Assembly: GCA_023461435.1 (NCBI GenBank)
Contig: JAEYLC010000018.1
Span: 1 to 44,776 of the forward strand
DNA from: Bacillota bacterium
Lineage (GTDB): Bacteria; Bacillota; Clostridia; Christensenellales; SZUA-584
Length of the DNA stretch: 44,776 nt
Direction of reading: 5' to 3'
Of this stretch, positions 25,094-33,328 are shown piece by piece. The notes beneath the pieces were generated by a model. That model saw only the letters and a program-made list of their open reading frames with translations, searched no databases and had not been told where the DNA came from. Within the stretch, counting starts at the first letter, position 1, and each line of letters starts with the position of its first letter. The position numbers and the translations under genes are program-made.

Positions 25094-26371
25094 ATGAAAA
25101 AGCTTTTGATGAAACACCCGCTATTGCGCACACTTTTTGAGCTGCGCGGCAACCCGAGGGCCTGTGTGTATACGGAGCCCATGTGGGGCCTGTCCATGAA
25201 TCTCTGTCTGCCCTATGCGAGCGTTTATATGCTGGCGTTAGGCCTCAGCGATATCGAGGTCGGCGTGGTCACGTCGATCTACATGTTTTCCCAGATGATA
25301 TTTGCGTTCATTTCGGGTGTCATCATCGATAAACTCGGGCGCAGGCTCAGCACCATGATATTTGATTTTTTGTCCTGGAGCGTCCCCTGTCTGATATGGG
25401 CGTCGAGTCAGGGCTTTGGGTTCTTCGCCGTGGCGGCGCTGCTCAACGGCATGATGAAGATCCCCACGGTTTCGTGGGACTGCCTGCTCGTGGAAGACGC
25501 GCCCAAGGACAAGATCACGCAGATCTACTCGTGGGTGATTATCTGCGCGAATCTCTCGGCGCTTTTCGCGCCGATATCGTCCATATTGGTCGCACAGCTG
25601 ACGTTGGTGCCCGCCATCCGCATACTCTACCTCAATGCTTTTGTGATCATGACGGTAAAGCTGCTCTTACTCTATCGGTTTTCCACGGAAACCGCCGTCG
25701 GCAGAATCAAGCGTGAGGCGGCAAAAAACATGTCTTGGAAGCAGATGTTATCCGGCTACAAGGTGGCCGTCCGCATGATACTGGCCTCACGCGGCACAAA
25801 ATTCGCCATCATTATCAGCGTGCTCGTGGAAATCGTCGCAATGCTCGGCATGACATTCTGGCAGATCATCGCGTCGCGCCGTATCGGCGTGCCCGATACG
25901 CTGCTGCCCATTTTCCCGATGGCCCGCAGCATCATCTCCATACTGCTTTTCTTCGCAGTCATTTCGAGGATCAGGCAGTCAAGGCTCAAATGGCCGCTGT
26001 ACGGCGGATTCCTGAGCGCGATCGCAAGCTGCGCGCTGCTGATTACGGTCACAAACACCGGAATCTGGGGATACATCATACTGTCCGTTTCGCTGCTTTT
26101 TGAATCGCTGGGCACAGCCATACTTGGCACACTCAGGGAATCCCTCGTTGCGATACACGTCCATCCGGAGGAACGGTCGGGCATACTCGCCTTGCTTCAA
26201 ATGGTGGTCATGCTGATCAGCGTCCCTTTCGGGTATATCGGCGGGCTGCTCAGCGATATCTCGCGGGTCTTGCCGTTTGTGCTGTGCATGGCACTGCTGC
26301 TGCTCGGCATCATCGCGACGGCTGTGTTTTACCGCACTCGGAAACAAGCAGAACCATCGGCCACAGCCTGA
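25094..26371 (+). CDS. Major facilitator superfamily transporter
   Basis: Membrane transporter, 425 residues with about 12 helices in two halves. The loop between helices 2 and 3 has the MFS motif A form GVIIDKLGRRLS. The long central loop after helix 6 (RFSTETAVGRIKREAAKNMSW) is cytoplasmic. Substrate not predictable. AGGAGGAAAC precedes the ATG. It ends 14 bases before the convergent helicase gene. Confidence 0.88.
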   Translation: MKKLLMKHPLLRTLFELRGNPRACVYTEPMWGLSMNLCLPYASVYMLALGLSDIEVGVVTSIYMFSQMIFAFISGVIIDKLGRRLSTMIFDFLSWSVPCLIWASSQGFGFFAVAALLNGMMKIPTVSWDCLLVEDAPKDKITQIYSWVIICANLSALFAPISSILVAQLTLVPAIRILYLNAFVIMTVKLLLLYRFSTETAVGRIKREAAKNMSWKQMLSGYKVAVRMILASRGTKFAIIISVLVEIVAMLGMTFWQIIASRRIGVPDTLLPIFPMARSIISILLFFAVISRIRQSRLKWPLYGGFLSAIASCALLITVTNTGIWGYIILSVSLLFESLGTAILGTLRESLVAIHVHPEERSGILALLQMVVMLISVPFGYIGGLLSDISRVLPFVLCMALLLLGIIATAVFYRTRKQAEPSATA

Positions 26372-26385
26372 TAATAAAAAGAGGC

Positions 26386-27831
26386 TTACCTGTCCACTTT
26401 GCTGACCTTGCGCAGTCTTCCTTTGATCGGTGTGGTCTGTAGCGCCTGAAACACCATTTCTCCCTTATTATTCAATATCTCAACAAACGTCGATATATCG
26501 GCGATATTGATAATGCCGATATCGGATGCGGTCATTCCTTTAATATTGCAAAGCGTCCCCACGACATCAACCGGCCTCATTTTTGTTTTCTTGCCTGCGT
26601 TGATGTGCAGCTTTAAAATTTCTTTGCCCAGCCGCGCGCCTTTTGCCTGCTTTAACTTTGGCAGCGTGTTCATTTTATCAATAAATTCGCGCCTTAAACG
26701 CTCTACCGTTTCTCTTTCCGGCCGTTCTTTCAAAGGAATGGCTTTACCGGTATACTGCTCGATCGCAAGCAGGAATTTATTTTCATACGGCGTAACAAAT
26801 GAAATGGCTTTCCCTGTGTTCTCTATTCGTCCGGTTCTTCCGATTCTGTGCACATAGGTTTCACCATCCGGCGGCAGGTCATAATTGATGATAAGCGTAA
26901 TGGCGTCTATATCGATCCCCCGGGCCGCCACATCGGTCGCGACAAGATATCTGAAGCCGCCTTTTTTAAAAGCGTCCATCACACTTAATCGGTCAGACTG
27001 CTCCATTCCGCCGTGAATCTTCTTCACGGCAAATCTTAAGTCCGACAGCGCCTTAAACACGTCATCCGCCTTCTGTTTTGTGTTGCAAAATATCAGGCAG
27101 CTGTCCGGGTTTTCGACAACCATGATATCTCTTAATAATTGCAGCTTCTCTTTGCCGTCCACATCATATCTTTCCTGCAATATCCTGTCTGCCGCCGCAC
27201 TTCGCTCTTCCACTTCCACATTAAGCGGGTCTTTCATGTACTTTTGGCATAACGCCTTGATATCTGCGGGCATCGTCGCGGACAGCAACAGGGTCACACG
27301 ATGCTTTGGCAGATTTGCGATGATGGCCTCGATTTGCTCTATGAACCCCATGTTGAGCATTTCATCCGCTTCATCGATGACAAGATATTTGATATTTGAC
27401 AGGTCAAGCGTCCGTTTGTCAATATGATCGATGATGCGCCCCGGTGTCCCCACGACGATATGGGTTTTTTGCTTAAGCTCCTTTTCCTGAATAATAAAAG
27501 GGGCTTTTCCGTAAACCGCGGATACCTTCAGCCGTTTAAATCTGCCGAGATTAAAGATATCCTCCTTCACCTGAATCGCAAGCTCCCGCGTGGGCGTCAT
27601 AATTAAGGCCTGGGGCTTATTTTCGTCCCAGTCTATCATGTGGCAGATCGGTATGGCAAAGGAGGCTGTCTTTCCGCTTCCTGTCTGAGACTTTATAATG
27701 ATATCCTTTTGCTTTAAAACAGCCGGTATAACCTGCTGTTGAACCTGCGTGGGCGTTTCATATGCCAACAGCCGAATGGCTTTTAACAGCGCGTCATCCA
27801 ATGGGTAATCGCTAAAATTTGCTTTTGTCAT
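26386..27831 (-). CDS. dbpA: DEAD-box RNA helicase, DbpA/YxiN type
   Basis: ATP-dependent RNA helicase, 481 residues. The motifs run in order: SQTGSGKT (I), PTRELA (Ia), TPGR (Ib), DEAD (II), SAT (III), and HRIGRTGR (VI). A C-terminal DbpA RNA-binding domain (residues about 405-475, MRPVDVVGTLCNIKGMTASDIGII in part) targets the helicase to hairpin 92 of 23S rRNA in family members, so the likely job is large-subunit assembly. AAAGTGAG lies upstream of the ATG. Confidence 0.92.
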   Translation of the reverse strand: MTKANFSDYPLDDALLKAIRLLAYETPTQVQQQVIPAVLKQKDIIIKSQTGSGKTASFAIPICHMIDWDENKPQALIMTPTRELAIQVKEDIFNLGRFKRLKVSAVYGKAPFIIQEKELKQKTHIVVGTPGRIIDHIDKRTLDLSNIKYLVIDEADEMLNMGFIEQIEAIIANLPKHRVTLLLSATMPADIKALCQKYMKDPLNVEVEERSAAADRILQERYDVDGKEKLQLLRDIMVVENPDSCLIFCNTKQKADDVFKALSDLRFAVKKIHGGMEQSDRLSVMDAFKKGGFRYLVATDVAARGIDIDAITLIINYDLPPDGETYVHRIGRTGRIENTGKAISFVTPYENKFLLAIEQYTGKAIPLKERPERETVERLRREFIDKMNTLPKLKQAKGARLGKEILKLHINAGKKTKMRPVDVVGTLCNIKGMTASDIGIINIADISTFVEILNNKGEMVFQALQTTPIKGRLRKVSKVDR

Positions 27832-27909
27832 CTTGTCATCTCACTTTATCCTCGTCATTATTATTTAAAAATGTGTGTTTTTTATTGGCCCCAAAGATTA
27901 TTAAAGAAT

Positions 27910-27929
27910 CGGGTTATACACAAAACCCG
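27910..27929 (-). terminator. Possible terminator after the Crp/Fnr gene
   Basis: CGGGTT (27910-27915) pairs with AACCCG (27924-27929). On the minus strand ATTCTTTAAT follows, a weak T run, so efficiency is uncertain. Confidence 0.4.
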
Positions 27930-27949
27930 CTAATCCTGTTATCTCAAGT

Positions 27950-28618
27950 TTATTGCTCTTTGCAGAACTGGTCGCCTTTGAGCCTCAGCGACGCCTCATC
28001 CCTGATGAAATAGCCCCCGCGCGTTTTTTCGAGTACACCCTCAAGGCAAAGCTTATCAAGCGTGCGCAGCAAATGACGGTAGCTGGTGCTGAGAACCTCA
28101 GCGATCTCCGTGAGCTTTTCCTTAAAGCAGCCGTTCACATGCGTCATCGAAATATAGGCGCAAAGGCGCGTCTCCAGCTTATTCAAGATCGTCACGGTAT
28201 TGTGTTCGTTGGTGTGAAAAAGCTTATCGCCGAGCGTCGTGCATACCGCGTTCATAAAATCCAGATTCTGCTTCAACTCGCTTTGATACCGGCTGCGCGG
28301 AATGCCGATGCAGCAAACATCTGTGATTGTCTGAATGGTTGAGGCCGCTGTTTGACTGTCCGTCGCAAACTCCACCTCGCCGACGATCCCACCCGCGCTG
28401 CAGTAGCAATACAGCAGCGTTTTCCCGTCCGGCGCCGTGATGTATATCTTGAGCTTTCCTTGATAAACAAGCATCACATAGGGGCATTCATATCCCTGCC
28501 GTTGTATATATTCGTCCTTTTTGAAATACAGCGCAGCCATATCCCCGCAGCCAAGGCCGCCCAGCCCGAACCTTGCGAGTGCCGACATATGTTCTTTTGT
28601 TAATTTTTCTTTAATCAT
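27950..28618 (-). CDS. Crp/Fnr-family regulator (YeiL-like)
   Basis: Transcription factor, 222 residues. An N-terminal cyclic-nucleotide-binding-type barrel (residues about 25-115, with YVMLVYQGKLKIYI and GGIVGEVEFA) is followed by a dimer helix and a winged helix (KLTEIAEVLSTSYRHLLRTLDKLCLEGVLE). There is no N-terminal cysteine cluster, so it is not a classic Fnr. It resembles YeiL by eye. The gene is divergent from a DMT transporter, with a Crp-like site between them. The start could also be 28621. Confidence 0.88.
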   Translation of the reverse strand: MIKEKLTKEHMSALARFGLGGLGCGDMAALYFKKDEYIQRQGYECPYVMLVYQGKLKIYITAPDGKTLLYCYCSAGGIVGEVEFATDSQTAASTIQTITDVCCIGIPRSRYQSELKQNLDFMNAVCTTLGDKLFHTNEHNTVTILNKLETRLCAYISMTHVNGCFKEKLTEIAEVLSTSYRHLLRTLDKLCLEGVLEKTRGGYFIRDEASLRLKGDQFCKEQ

Positions 28619-28635
28619 CATTTCACCCCATATAA

Positions 28636-28651
28636 TGTGACATATGTCATA
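28636..28651. promoter_or_regulatory. Crp-like operator between divergent genes
   Basis: TGTGACATATGTCATA contains the perfect palindrome TGACATATGTCA (28638-28649) and matches the Crp form TGTGA-N6-TCACA in nine of ten defined positions. It lies 18 bases from the regulator start and in the upstream region of the transporter gene, and TTGACT (28657-28662, minus strand) is beside it. Confidence 0.65.
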
Positions 28652-28704
28652 TATCTAGTCAATACCCCATGATATCATCATCTGCGTACGGAGGATATTC
28701 TTAT

Positions 28705-29601
28705 ATGTACTATACATTATCTGTCATACTGGGTCTGCTGAGCACCGTGATGGTCACCATGAACGGCAAGCTTGGCGCGCATTACGGCACATATTCATCC
28801 ACAGCGATCATTCACATTTTGGGCATACTGACCATCTCAGTGATCCTTTTGTTTAAGCGCGAACGTATTAAGGTGAATCAGCCCCTGTGGCTTTATCTTG
28901 GCGGCGCGGTCGGATTTTTCACCGTGATTTTTAACAACATATCGTTCGGCCGGATCAGCGTTTCGGCCATACTCGCGCTCGGGCTGCTTGGGCAAAGCCT
29001 CGCGTCGCTGGTTTTCGATCAATTCGGGCTTTTCAGTATGCCAAAACATCCTTTTAACTTTAAAAAGCTGCTGGGGATCGCGCTCGTCATGCTCGGCATC
29101 GTCCCTATGGTTGTGATCTCACACATAAGCTCGGTGATCTACATCATTTTTCCGCTTATGTCGGGCATCATTTTTGTCGTCGCCAGAACGCTGAACGCCC
29201 GTTTGGCCCAGCGGACAAACAGCGCGCAAAGCACATTTTTCAATTACTTTTCCGGCCTTATCGTTGCTTTGCTCGCGTTTCTCTTCGCGGCCGGGAACGA
29301 GCCGATGCTCACGAATTTTTCTCTTTCGCCCGAGGTGTGGATTTACCTCGGCGGCATTTTCGGCGTCGGCTATGTGTTCGCGCTCAATGTGGCCGTGCAC
29401 AAGGTCTCGTCGTTTTATTTAACGCTGCTGATGTTTATCGGGCAGGTTTTTTCGGGCATCGGTGTGGATATACTGCTGACCGGCGCATTTTCTCTTTATA
29501 ATCTTATCGGCGGTTTGTTGGTCTCGGCAGGCTTGGTTCAAAACCTGTGGATCGAAAAGCGCGGAAAAACCGAATGCGCAGCCACGCTCAATCAGGCATA
29601 A
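28705..29601 (+). CDS. DMT transporter, fused two-domain YdcZ (DUF606) type
   Basis: Membrane transporter of 298 residues with about ten helices. The repeated pattern of DUF606 proteins appears in both halves (GLLSTVMVTMNGKLGAHYG, then FGVGYVFALNVAVHKVSSFY), so this looks like a fusion of two YdcZ-size units. Substrate unknown. The GGAGG at 28689-28693 is ten bases from the ATG at 28705. Regulated probably by the divergent Crp/Fnr protein. Its 3' end overlaps the convergent MerR gene by 14 bases. Confidence 0.85.
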   Translation: MYYTLSVILGLLSTVMVTMNGKLGAHYGTYSSTAIIHILGILTISVILLFKRERIKVNQPLWLYLGGAVGFFTVIFNNISFGRISVSAILALGLLGQSLASLVFDQFGLFSMPKHPFNFKKLLGIALVMLGIVPMVVISHISSVIYIIFPLMSGIIFVVARTLNARLAQRTNSAQSTFFNYFSGLIVALLAFLFAAGNEPMLTNFSLSPEVWIYLGGIFGVGYVFALNVAVHKVSSFYLTLLMFIGQVFSGIGVDILLTGAFSLYNLIGGLLVSAGLVQNLWIEKRGKTECAATLNQA

Positions 29602-30016
29602 CTGATGCGATGCAATTTTTGCGATCCGACGGCGCCGCACTGTTTCTCTGGTAGGCGTTGTATTGCGCCGTGAAATACTCGATCTTGCAGTTCACCTTTT
29701 TTAAATGCTTCTCCATCTGAGCGATCTGCTCCTCCACGCTGCGTTTATGCTCGTAGAGCATCTCACAGCGCGTTTTGAGCGTTTCTTTTCCGCGGTCGCT
29801 CAGTTCCACGAACTCCTTTATCTTTTTGATCGGCATGCCGGTGCTTTTGAGGCAGCAAATGAGCTCGAGCGCCTCCAGATCCTCGTCCGAGAAGCGCCGG
29901 TTGCCGCCAAGGCTGCGGTTCACGTTGGGCAGCAGGCCTTCCTTTTCATAATAGCGAAGCGTCGGTGCCGGGAGACCCGTTTGCTGTGAGACCTGCTTGA
30001 TTGAATAACCGCTCAT
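29588..30016 (-). CDS. MerR-family regulator (AdhR/NmlR-like)
   Basis: MerR-type activator, 142 residues. The HTH (YSIKQVSQQTGLPAPTLRYYEKEGLLP) is followed by the wing (NRRFSDEDLEALELICCLKSTGMPIKKI) and a long dimer helix. There are cysteines at about 54, 83 and 110, but no metal-binding loop of the heavy-metal type. It sits divergent to an aldo-keto reductase and Fe-alcohol dehydrogenase with a typical operator, so an aldehyde sensor like AdhR is likely. GGAGG lies four bases before the ATG. Confidence 0.9.
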   Translation of the reverse strand: MSGYSIKQVSQQTGLPAPTLRYYEKEGLLPNVNRSLGGNRRFSDEDLEALELICCLKSTGMPIKKIKEFVELSDRGKETLKTRCEMLYEHKRSVEEQIAQMEKHLKKVNCKIEYFTAQYNAYQRNSAAPSDRKNCIASVMPD

Positions 30017-30046
30017 ATTTCCTCCAAAGATATTTTCTTCTGCGTA

Positions 30047-30077
30047 TTGACTTGAAGTTAACTTTAAGTTTTATAAT
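30047..30077 (+). promoter_or_regulatory. MerR-type promoter with 19-bp spacer and operator
   Basis: TTGACT (30047-30052) and TATAAT (30072-30077) are 19 bp apart, the overlong spacing that MerR proteins correct by bending DNA. The spacer holds the dyad ACTTGAAGTTAACTTTAAGT (30050-30069, one mismatch), very like NmlR/AdhR sites. Confidence 0.85.
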
Positions 30078-30127
30078 TTCATTATAGATGACACGACTCT
30101 ATTTTACAAACTATTTAGGAGGCTATA

Positions 30128-31048
30128 ATGAGATCAATTAAGCTCGGTACAAGCGCACTCACAGTTCCGGTTATTGCCGTGGGCTGCATGCGCATGCAGG
30201 CGTTGGATACCAAAGCCGCGGAAACCTTCATACAAACCGCGCTTGACAACGGCGCCAATTTTTTTGACCACGCGGATGTTTACGGAGACGGCCTGAGCGA
30301 GGAGATTTTCGCGGATGCCGTGCATATGACCAACAGCGTGCGTGAAAAGCTGATACTGCAGACAAAATGCGGCATATCTCGCAAGGGCATGTTCGATTTT
30401 TCCAAACAGCATATTCTTGAAGCGGTGGACGGCAGCTTAAAGCGGCTCAAAACCGATTATATCGACGTACTGCTGCTGCACCGCCCCGACGCGCTCGTGG
30501 AACCCGAAGAGGTCGCGGAGACGTTTGATATATTGGAGAGCAGCGGCAAGGTCAGGAACTTTGGCGTCTCCAACCAAAAGCCGATGCAGATCGAGCTGCT
30601 AAAAAAATCCGTTAAGCAGCCCATCGTCGCGAATCAGCTGCAGCTCAGCATCACCAACGCGACGATGATCTCCAACGGCATCAACGTCAACATGGAAAAC
30701 GAATTTGCGATCGACCGCGACGGCAGCATACTCGATTACTGCCGCCTGAAAGACATCACCGTTCAGCCGTGGTCGCCCTTTCAATACGGGTTCTTTGAGG
30801 GCGTGTTTTTAGGCAGCGAGAAATTCCCCGAGCTCAACAGGAAGATCGACGAAATCGCCGCACGGTATAATGTGACCAATACGACCATCGCGATCGCTTG
30901 GCTGCTGCGCCATCCGGCGAAGCTGCAGCCTGTCACCGGCACGATGAACTCCGAACGCCTTGTTGACTGCTGCAAGGCCGCCGATATCACGCTCACCAAG
31001 CTCGAGTGGTATGAAATCTACCGCGCCGCGGGCAACAAGCTGCCTTAA
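30128..31048 (+). CDS. Aldo-keto reductase (YdhF-like)
   Basis: NADPH-dependent oxidoreductase, 306 residues. The catalytic tetrad is visible: Asp and Tyr in FFDHADVYGDG, Lys in LQTKCG, His in LLHRPD. FGVSNQKPMQIELL and the late INATSP-like region fit the AKR fold. It should reduce aldehydes. First gene after the MerR-type promoter, and 21 bases before an Fe-ADH gene. GGAGG lies five bases before the ATG. Confidence 0.93.
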   Translation: MRSIKLGTSALTVPVIAVGCMRMQALDTKAAETFIQTALDNGANFFDHADVYGDGLSEEIFADAVHMTNSVREKLILQTKCGISRKGMFDFSKQHILEAVDGSLKRLKTDYIDVLLLHRPDALVEPEEVAETFDILESSGKVRNFGVSNQKPMQIELLKKSVKQPIVANQLQLSITNATMISNGINVNMENEFAIDRDGSILDYCRLKDITVQPWSPFQYGFFEGVFLGSEKFPELNRKIDEIAARYNVTNTTIAIAWLLRHPAKLQPVTGTMNSERLVDCCKAADITLTKLEWYEIYRAAGNKLP

Positions 31049-31069
31049 CCAGAAAGGAAACCAGTCACC

Positions 31070-32233
31070 ATGAGCTTCAGCTATTACATGCCGTCCCGCG
31101 TTCTCTTCGGGAAAGGCCAATTAAAGAATCTGCATAAGCAGGCATTGCCGGGCCGCAAGGCGCTCATCGTTACCACATCCGGCCAGTCCGTCAAGAAATT
31201 CGGCTATCTTTCAGCGCTCGAAAACGAGCTAAAGCTCGCCGGTGTGGGCTTTGAGCTGTTCGGCAAAATACTGCCCAATCCCGTGAAAGACCATGTGATG
31301 GAGGGCGCGGCGCTTGCGAGAAGCACACGCTGCGATTTCATCATCGGTCTCGGCGGCGGCAGCGCGATCGATTCCGCCAAAGCCATCGCGATCATGGCCG
31401 CGAACGACGGCGATTACTGGGATTATATCTCGGGCGGCTCGGGCAAGGGCCAGCCCGTGCCGAACGATCCGCTGCCCGTCGTCGCCGTCACCACCACGGC
31501 GGGAACCGGCACCGAAGCGGACCCGTGGATGGTGGTCACCAACGGCAACGAAAAAATCGGCTTCGGCTACTATAAAACGTTTCCCGTGCTGTCCGTCGTC
31601 GATCCTGAGCTGATGATGACGGTGCCGCCGCGTCTCACCGCGTTTCAGGGCTTCGATGCGCTGTTTCACAGCACCGAAGGCTACGTCAACAACACGGCGA
31701 ATGAGATGAGCGATCTTTTTGCGCTCAAATCCATTTCGCTGATCGGAAAGAGCCTCCCCAAGGCCGTTGCCGACGGCGGCGATGAAGCCGCGCGCGCCGA
31801 TATCGCGCTGGCCAACACGCTCGCGGGCATCGTGGAATCCACCTCCGGCTGCACGTCGGAGCATTCGATTGAGCACGCGTTGAGCGCGCATCATCCGGGC
31901 CTCGAGCACGGCGCGGGTCTCATCATGGTCAGCTGCGCCTACTTCACATTCCTCGCAAAATCCGGCTCTTGTGATGAACGACTCGTCGATATGGCCAAAG
32001 CGCTCGGCAAACAGGATGCCAAAGGGCCGATGGATTTTGTGGCGGCGCTCAAAGACCTGCAGAGCAAGTGCGGCGTGGATGATCTCAAAATGTCCGATTA
32101 CGGTATTTCCCGGGACGAAATTCCCGTTCTCGCGGCGAACGCGCGTGAGACGATGGGCGGCTTGTTCGCCGGTGATCCGTGTGAGATTGCACACAGCGAT
32201 GTGATTGCGATACTCGAGCAATCCTATAAATAA
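31070..32233 (+). CDS. Iron-containing alcohol dehydrogenase
   Basis: Group III dehydrogenase of 387 residues, probably NAD(P)H-linked. The dinucleotide-binding GLGGGSAIDSAKA and the TTAGTGTEA loop are present. The metal ligands are Asp and His in FQGFDALFHSTEGY and two His in the CTSEHSIEHALSAHHPGLEHGAGL region (given in part as SEHSIEHALS and GLEHG). With the aldo-keto reductase it forms an aldehyde-to-alcohol detoxification pair under the MerR protein. An AGAAAGGAAACC site precedes the ATG. Confidence 0.94.
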   Translation: MSFSYYMPSRVLFGKGQLKNLHKQALPGRKALIVTTSGQSVKKFGYLSALENELKLAGVGFELFGKILPNPVKDHVMEGAALARSTRCDFIIGLGGGSAIDSAKAIAIMAANDGDYWDYISGGSGKGQPVPNDPLPVVAVTTTAGTGTEADPWMVVTNGNEKIGFGYYKTFPVLSVVDPELMMTVPPRLTAFQGFDALFHSTEGYVNNTANEMSDLFALKSISLIGKSLPKAVADGGDEAARADIALANTLAGIVESTSGCTSEHSIEHALSAHHPGLEHGAGLIMVSCAYFTFLAKSGSCDERLVDMAKALGKQDAKGPMDFVAALKDLQSKCGVDDLKMSDYGISRDEIPVLAANARETMGGLFAGDPCEIAHSDVIAILEQSYK

Positions 32234-32250
32234 GTTTTTAAGCTTGCGAA

Positions 32251-32272
32251 AGACGTGCCTTCGCGCACGTCT
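32251..32272. other. First of two tandem AGACGTGC hairpins
   Basis: AGACGTGC (32251-32258) pairs with GCACGTCT (32265-32272) over a six-base loop CTTCGC. The same arms recur in the terminator 24 bases downstream, so the four segments could pair in two alternative ways. Confidence 0.6.
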
Positions 32273-32295
32273 CAGCTTGATACTTACCCCCCTTG

Positions 32296-32322
32296 AGACG
32301 TGCTTACCGCACGTCTTTTTTT
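32296..32322 (+). terminator. Terminator of the aldo-keto reductase/ADH operon
   Basis: AGACGTGC (32296-32303) pairs with GCACGTCT (32309-32316) and is followed by a seven-T run to 32322. Confidence 0.9.
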
Positions 32323-32415
32323 ATGCGAATCCGCCGGTGAAAAGCCTATTCAAAAGCCTTCTCTCTCGAAAGAAGGCGGCCCAAAAATCCTTGTTCAAGT
32401 TTTAATGAGAATCAC

Positions 32416-32444
32416 TTGACACAATAAATACTATATAGTACTAT
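32416..32444 (+). promoter_or_regulatory. Promoter of the MarR operon
   Basis: A perfect TTGACA (32416-32421), a 17-bp spacer and TACTAT (32439-32444). Start near 32451, right before the GGGAGG ribosome binding site, so the leader is very short. The stretch 32323-32415 holds one other dyad (GCCTTCT / AGAAGGC, 32357-32378). Confidence 0.75.
32429..32440. promoter_or_regulatory. Probable MarR operator
   Basis: A perfect 12-bp palindrome, TACTATATAGTA, lies in the spacer and reaches the -10 box of the MarR operon promoter. Autorepression is the simple reading. Confidence 0.6.
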
Positions 32445-32465
32445 CCGTTATGGGAGGATGTGCAT

Positions 32466-32906
32466 ATGGACACACGCGGCGGATTTTTGATATCTCAGAT
32501 CAAGCAGATACAGGGGCGGATTTTCGAAAAGCTGCTCGCCAAAAGCGGCGTGGATGCGTTCAACGGCGCGCAGGGGCGCATACTTTACGTGCTGTGGCAG
32601 AAGGATGAGCTGCCCATCGTCGAGCTCTCCCGCCAGACGGGGCTCGCCAAAACCACGCTGACCGGCATGCTCGACCGTCTCGAAAACCAGGGGCTCATCA
32701 GCCGCGGTGCCGACGCCGCCGACCGCCGCCAGATCATCATCCGCCTCACGGATAAAGCGCGGCATCTCAGCGATGACTATAACCGCGTATCCAGCGAAAT
32801 GAACACGATTTTCTACCGCGGCTTTTCCGACGACGCTGTGATCCGGTTTGAAAAAAACCTTAATGCCATACTTGAAAATTTGAAGGAAAGCGAGAAACTG
32901 TTATGA
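32466..32906 (+). CDS. MarR-family regulator
   Basis: Winged-helix repressor, 146 residues. The DNA-binding part is complete (LPIVELSRQTGLAKTTLTGMLDRLE, NQGLISRGADAADRRQIIIRLT, each cut here). The wing DRRQ motif is conserved. GGGAGG is eight bases before the ATG at 32466; a GTG two codons earlier is too close. Its stop overlaps the next gene start by four bases, so the PNPOx-like protein is its likely target. Confidence 0.92.
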   Translation: MDTRGGFLISQIKQIQGRIFEKLLAKSGVDAFNGAQGRILYVLWQKDELPIVELSRQTGLAKTTLTGMLDRLENQGLISRGADAADRRQIIIRLTDKARHLSDDYNRVSSEMNTIFYRGFSDDAVIRFEKNLNAILENLKESEKLL

Positions 32907-33328
32907 ATGATACTGTCAAATCTCAAATCAACAGTCTTTTAAAAAAGGCCAGATTTACGTATGTCTCATCAGTCGATGCTCAAGGGTTCCCCAACACCAA
33001 AGCGATGTTCGCGCTTAAGCACGACAGCATCGCCGTCCATTATTTTTCCACAAACTACTCGGCCAAGCGAACCCGGCAATTTTTAAGCAACCCTCACGCA
33101 TGCGTGTATCTGTGCAATCAGCTCCGGTTTATGGGCCTTATGCTGGTCGGTACGATGGAGGTTTTAACGGATCACGACAGCAAAGCCATGCTGTGGAAGC
33201 CAAGAGATGTCATGTATTACCCGCAGGGCGTGGACGACCCCGATTACTGCGTTTTGAAATTCACGGCGCGGCGCGGCAATTATTATCACGGTCTCAAAAA
33301 TTATGATTTTGATATGAGCGGCTTTTAA
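32903..33328 (+). CDS. Pyridoxamine 5'-phosphate oxidase-like flavoprotein
   Basis: Split-barrel FMN-binding protein, 141 residues, of the general-stress-protein 26 type (FTYVSSVDAQGFPNTKAMFAL; STNYSAKRTRQFLSNPHACVY in part). It probably binds FMN or F420-like cofactors and reduces small molecules; it is too short and unlike PdxH for pyridoxal synthesis. Four-base overlap with MarR upstream. Its stop overlaps the convergent aldo-keto reductase by four bases. Confidence 0.85.
   Translation: MNDTVKSQINSLLKKARFTYVSSVDAQGFPNTKAMFALKHDSIAVHYFSTNYSAKRTRQFLSNPHACVYLCNQLRFMGLMLVGTMEVLTDHDSKAMLWKPRDVMYYPQGVDDPDYCVLKFTARRGNYYHGLKNYDFDMSGF

Noticed and set aside
31229..32221. Long open frame opposite the Fe-alcohol dehydrogenase
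   Set aside because: Same reason: biased composition, no ribosome binding site, and an obvious enzyme gene on the plus strand.
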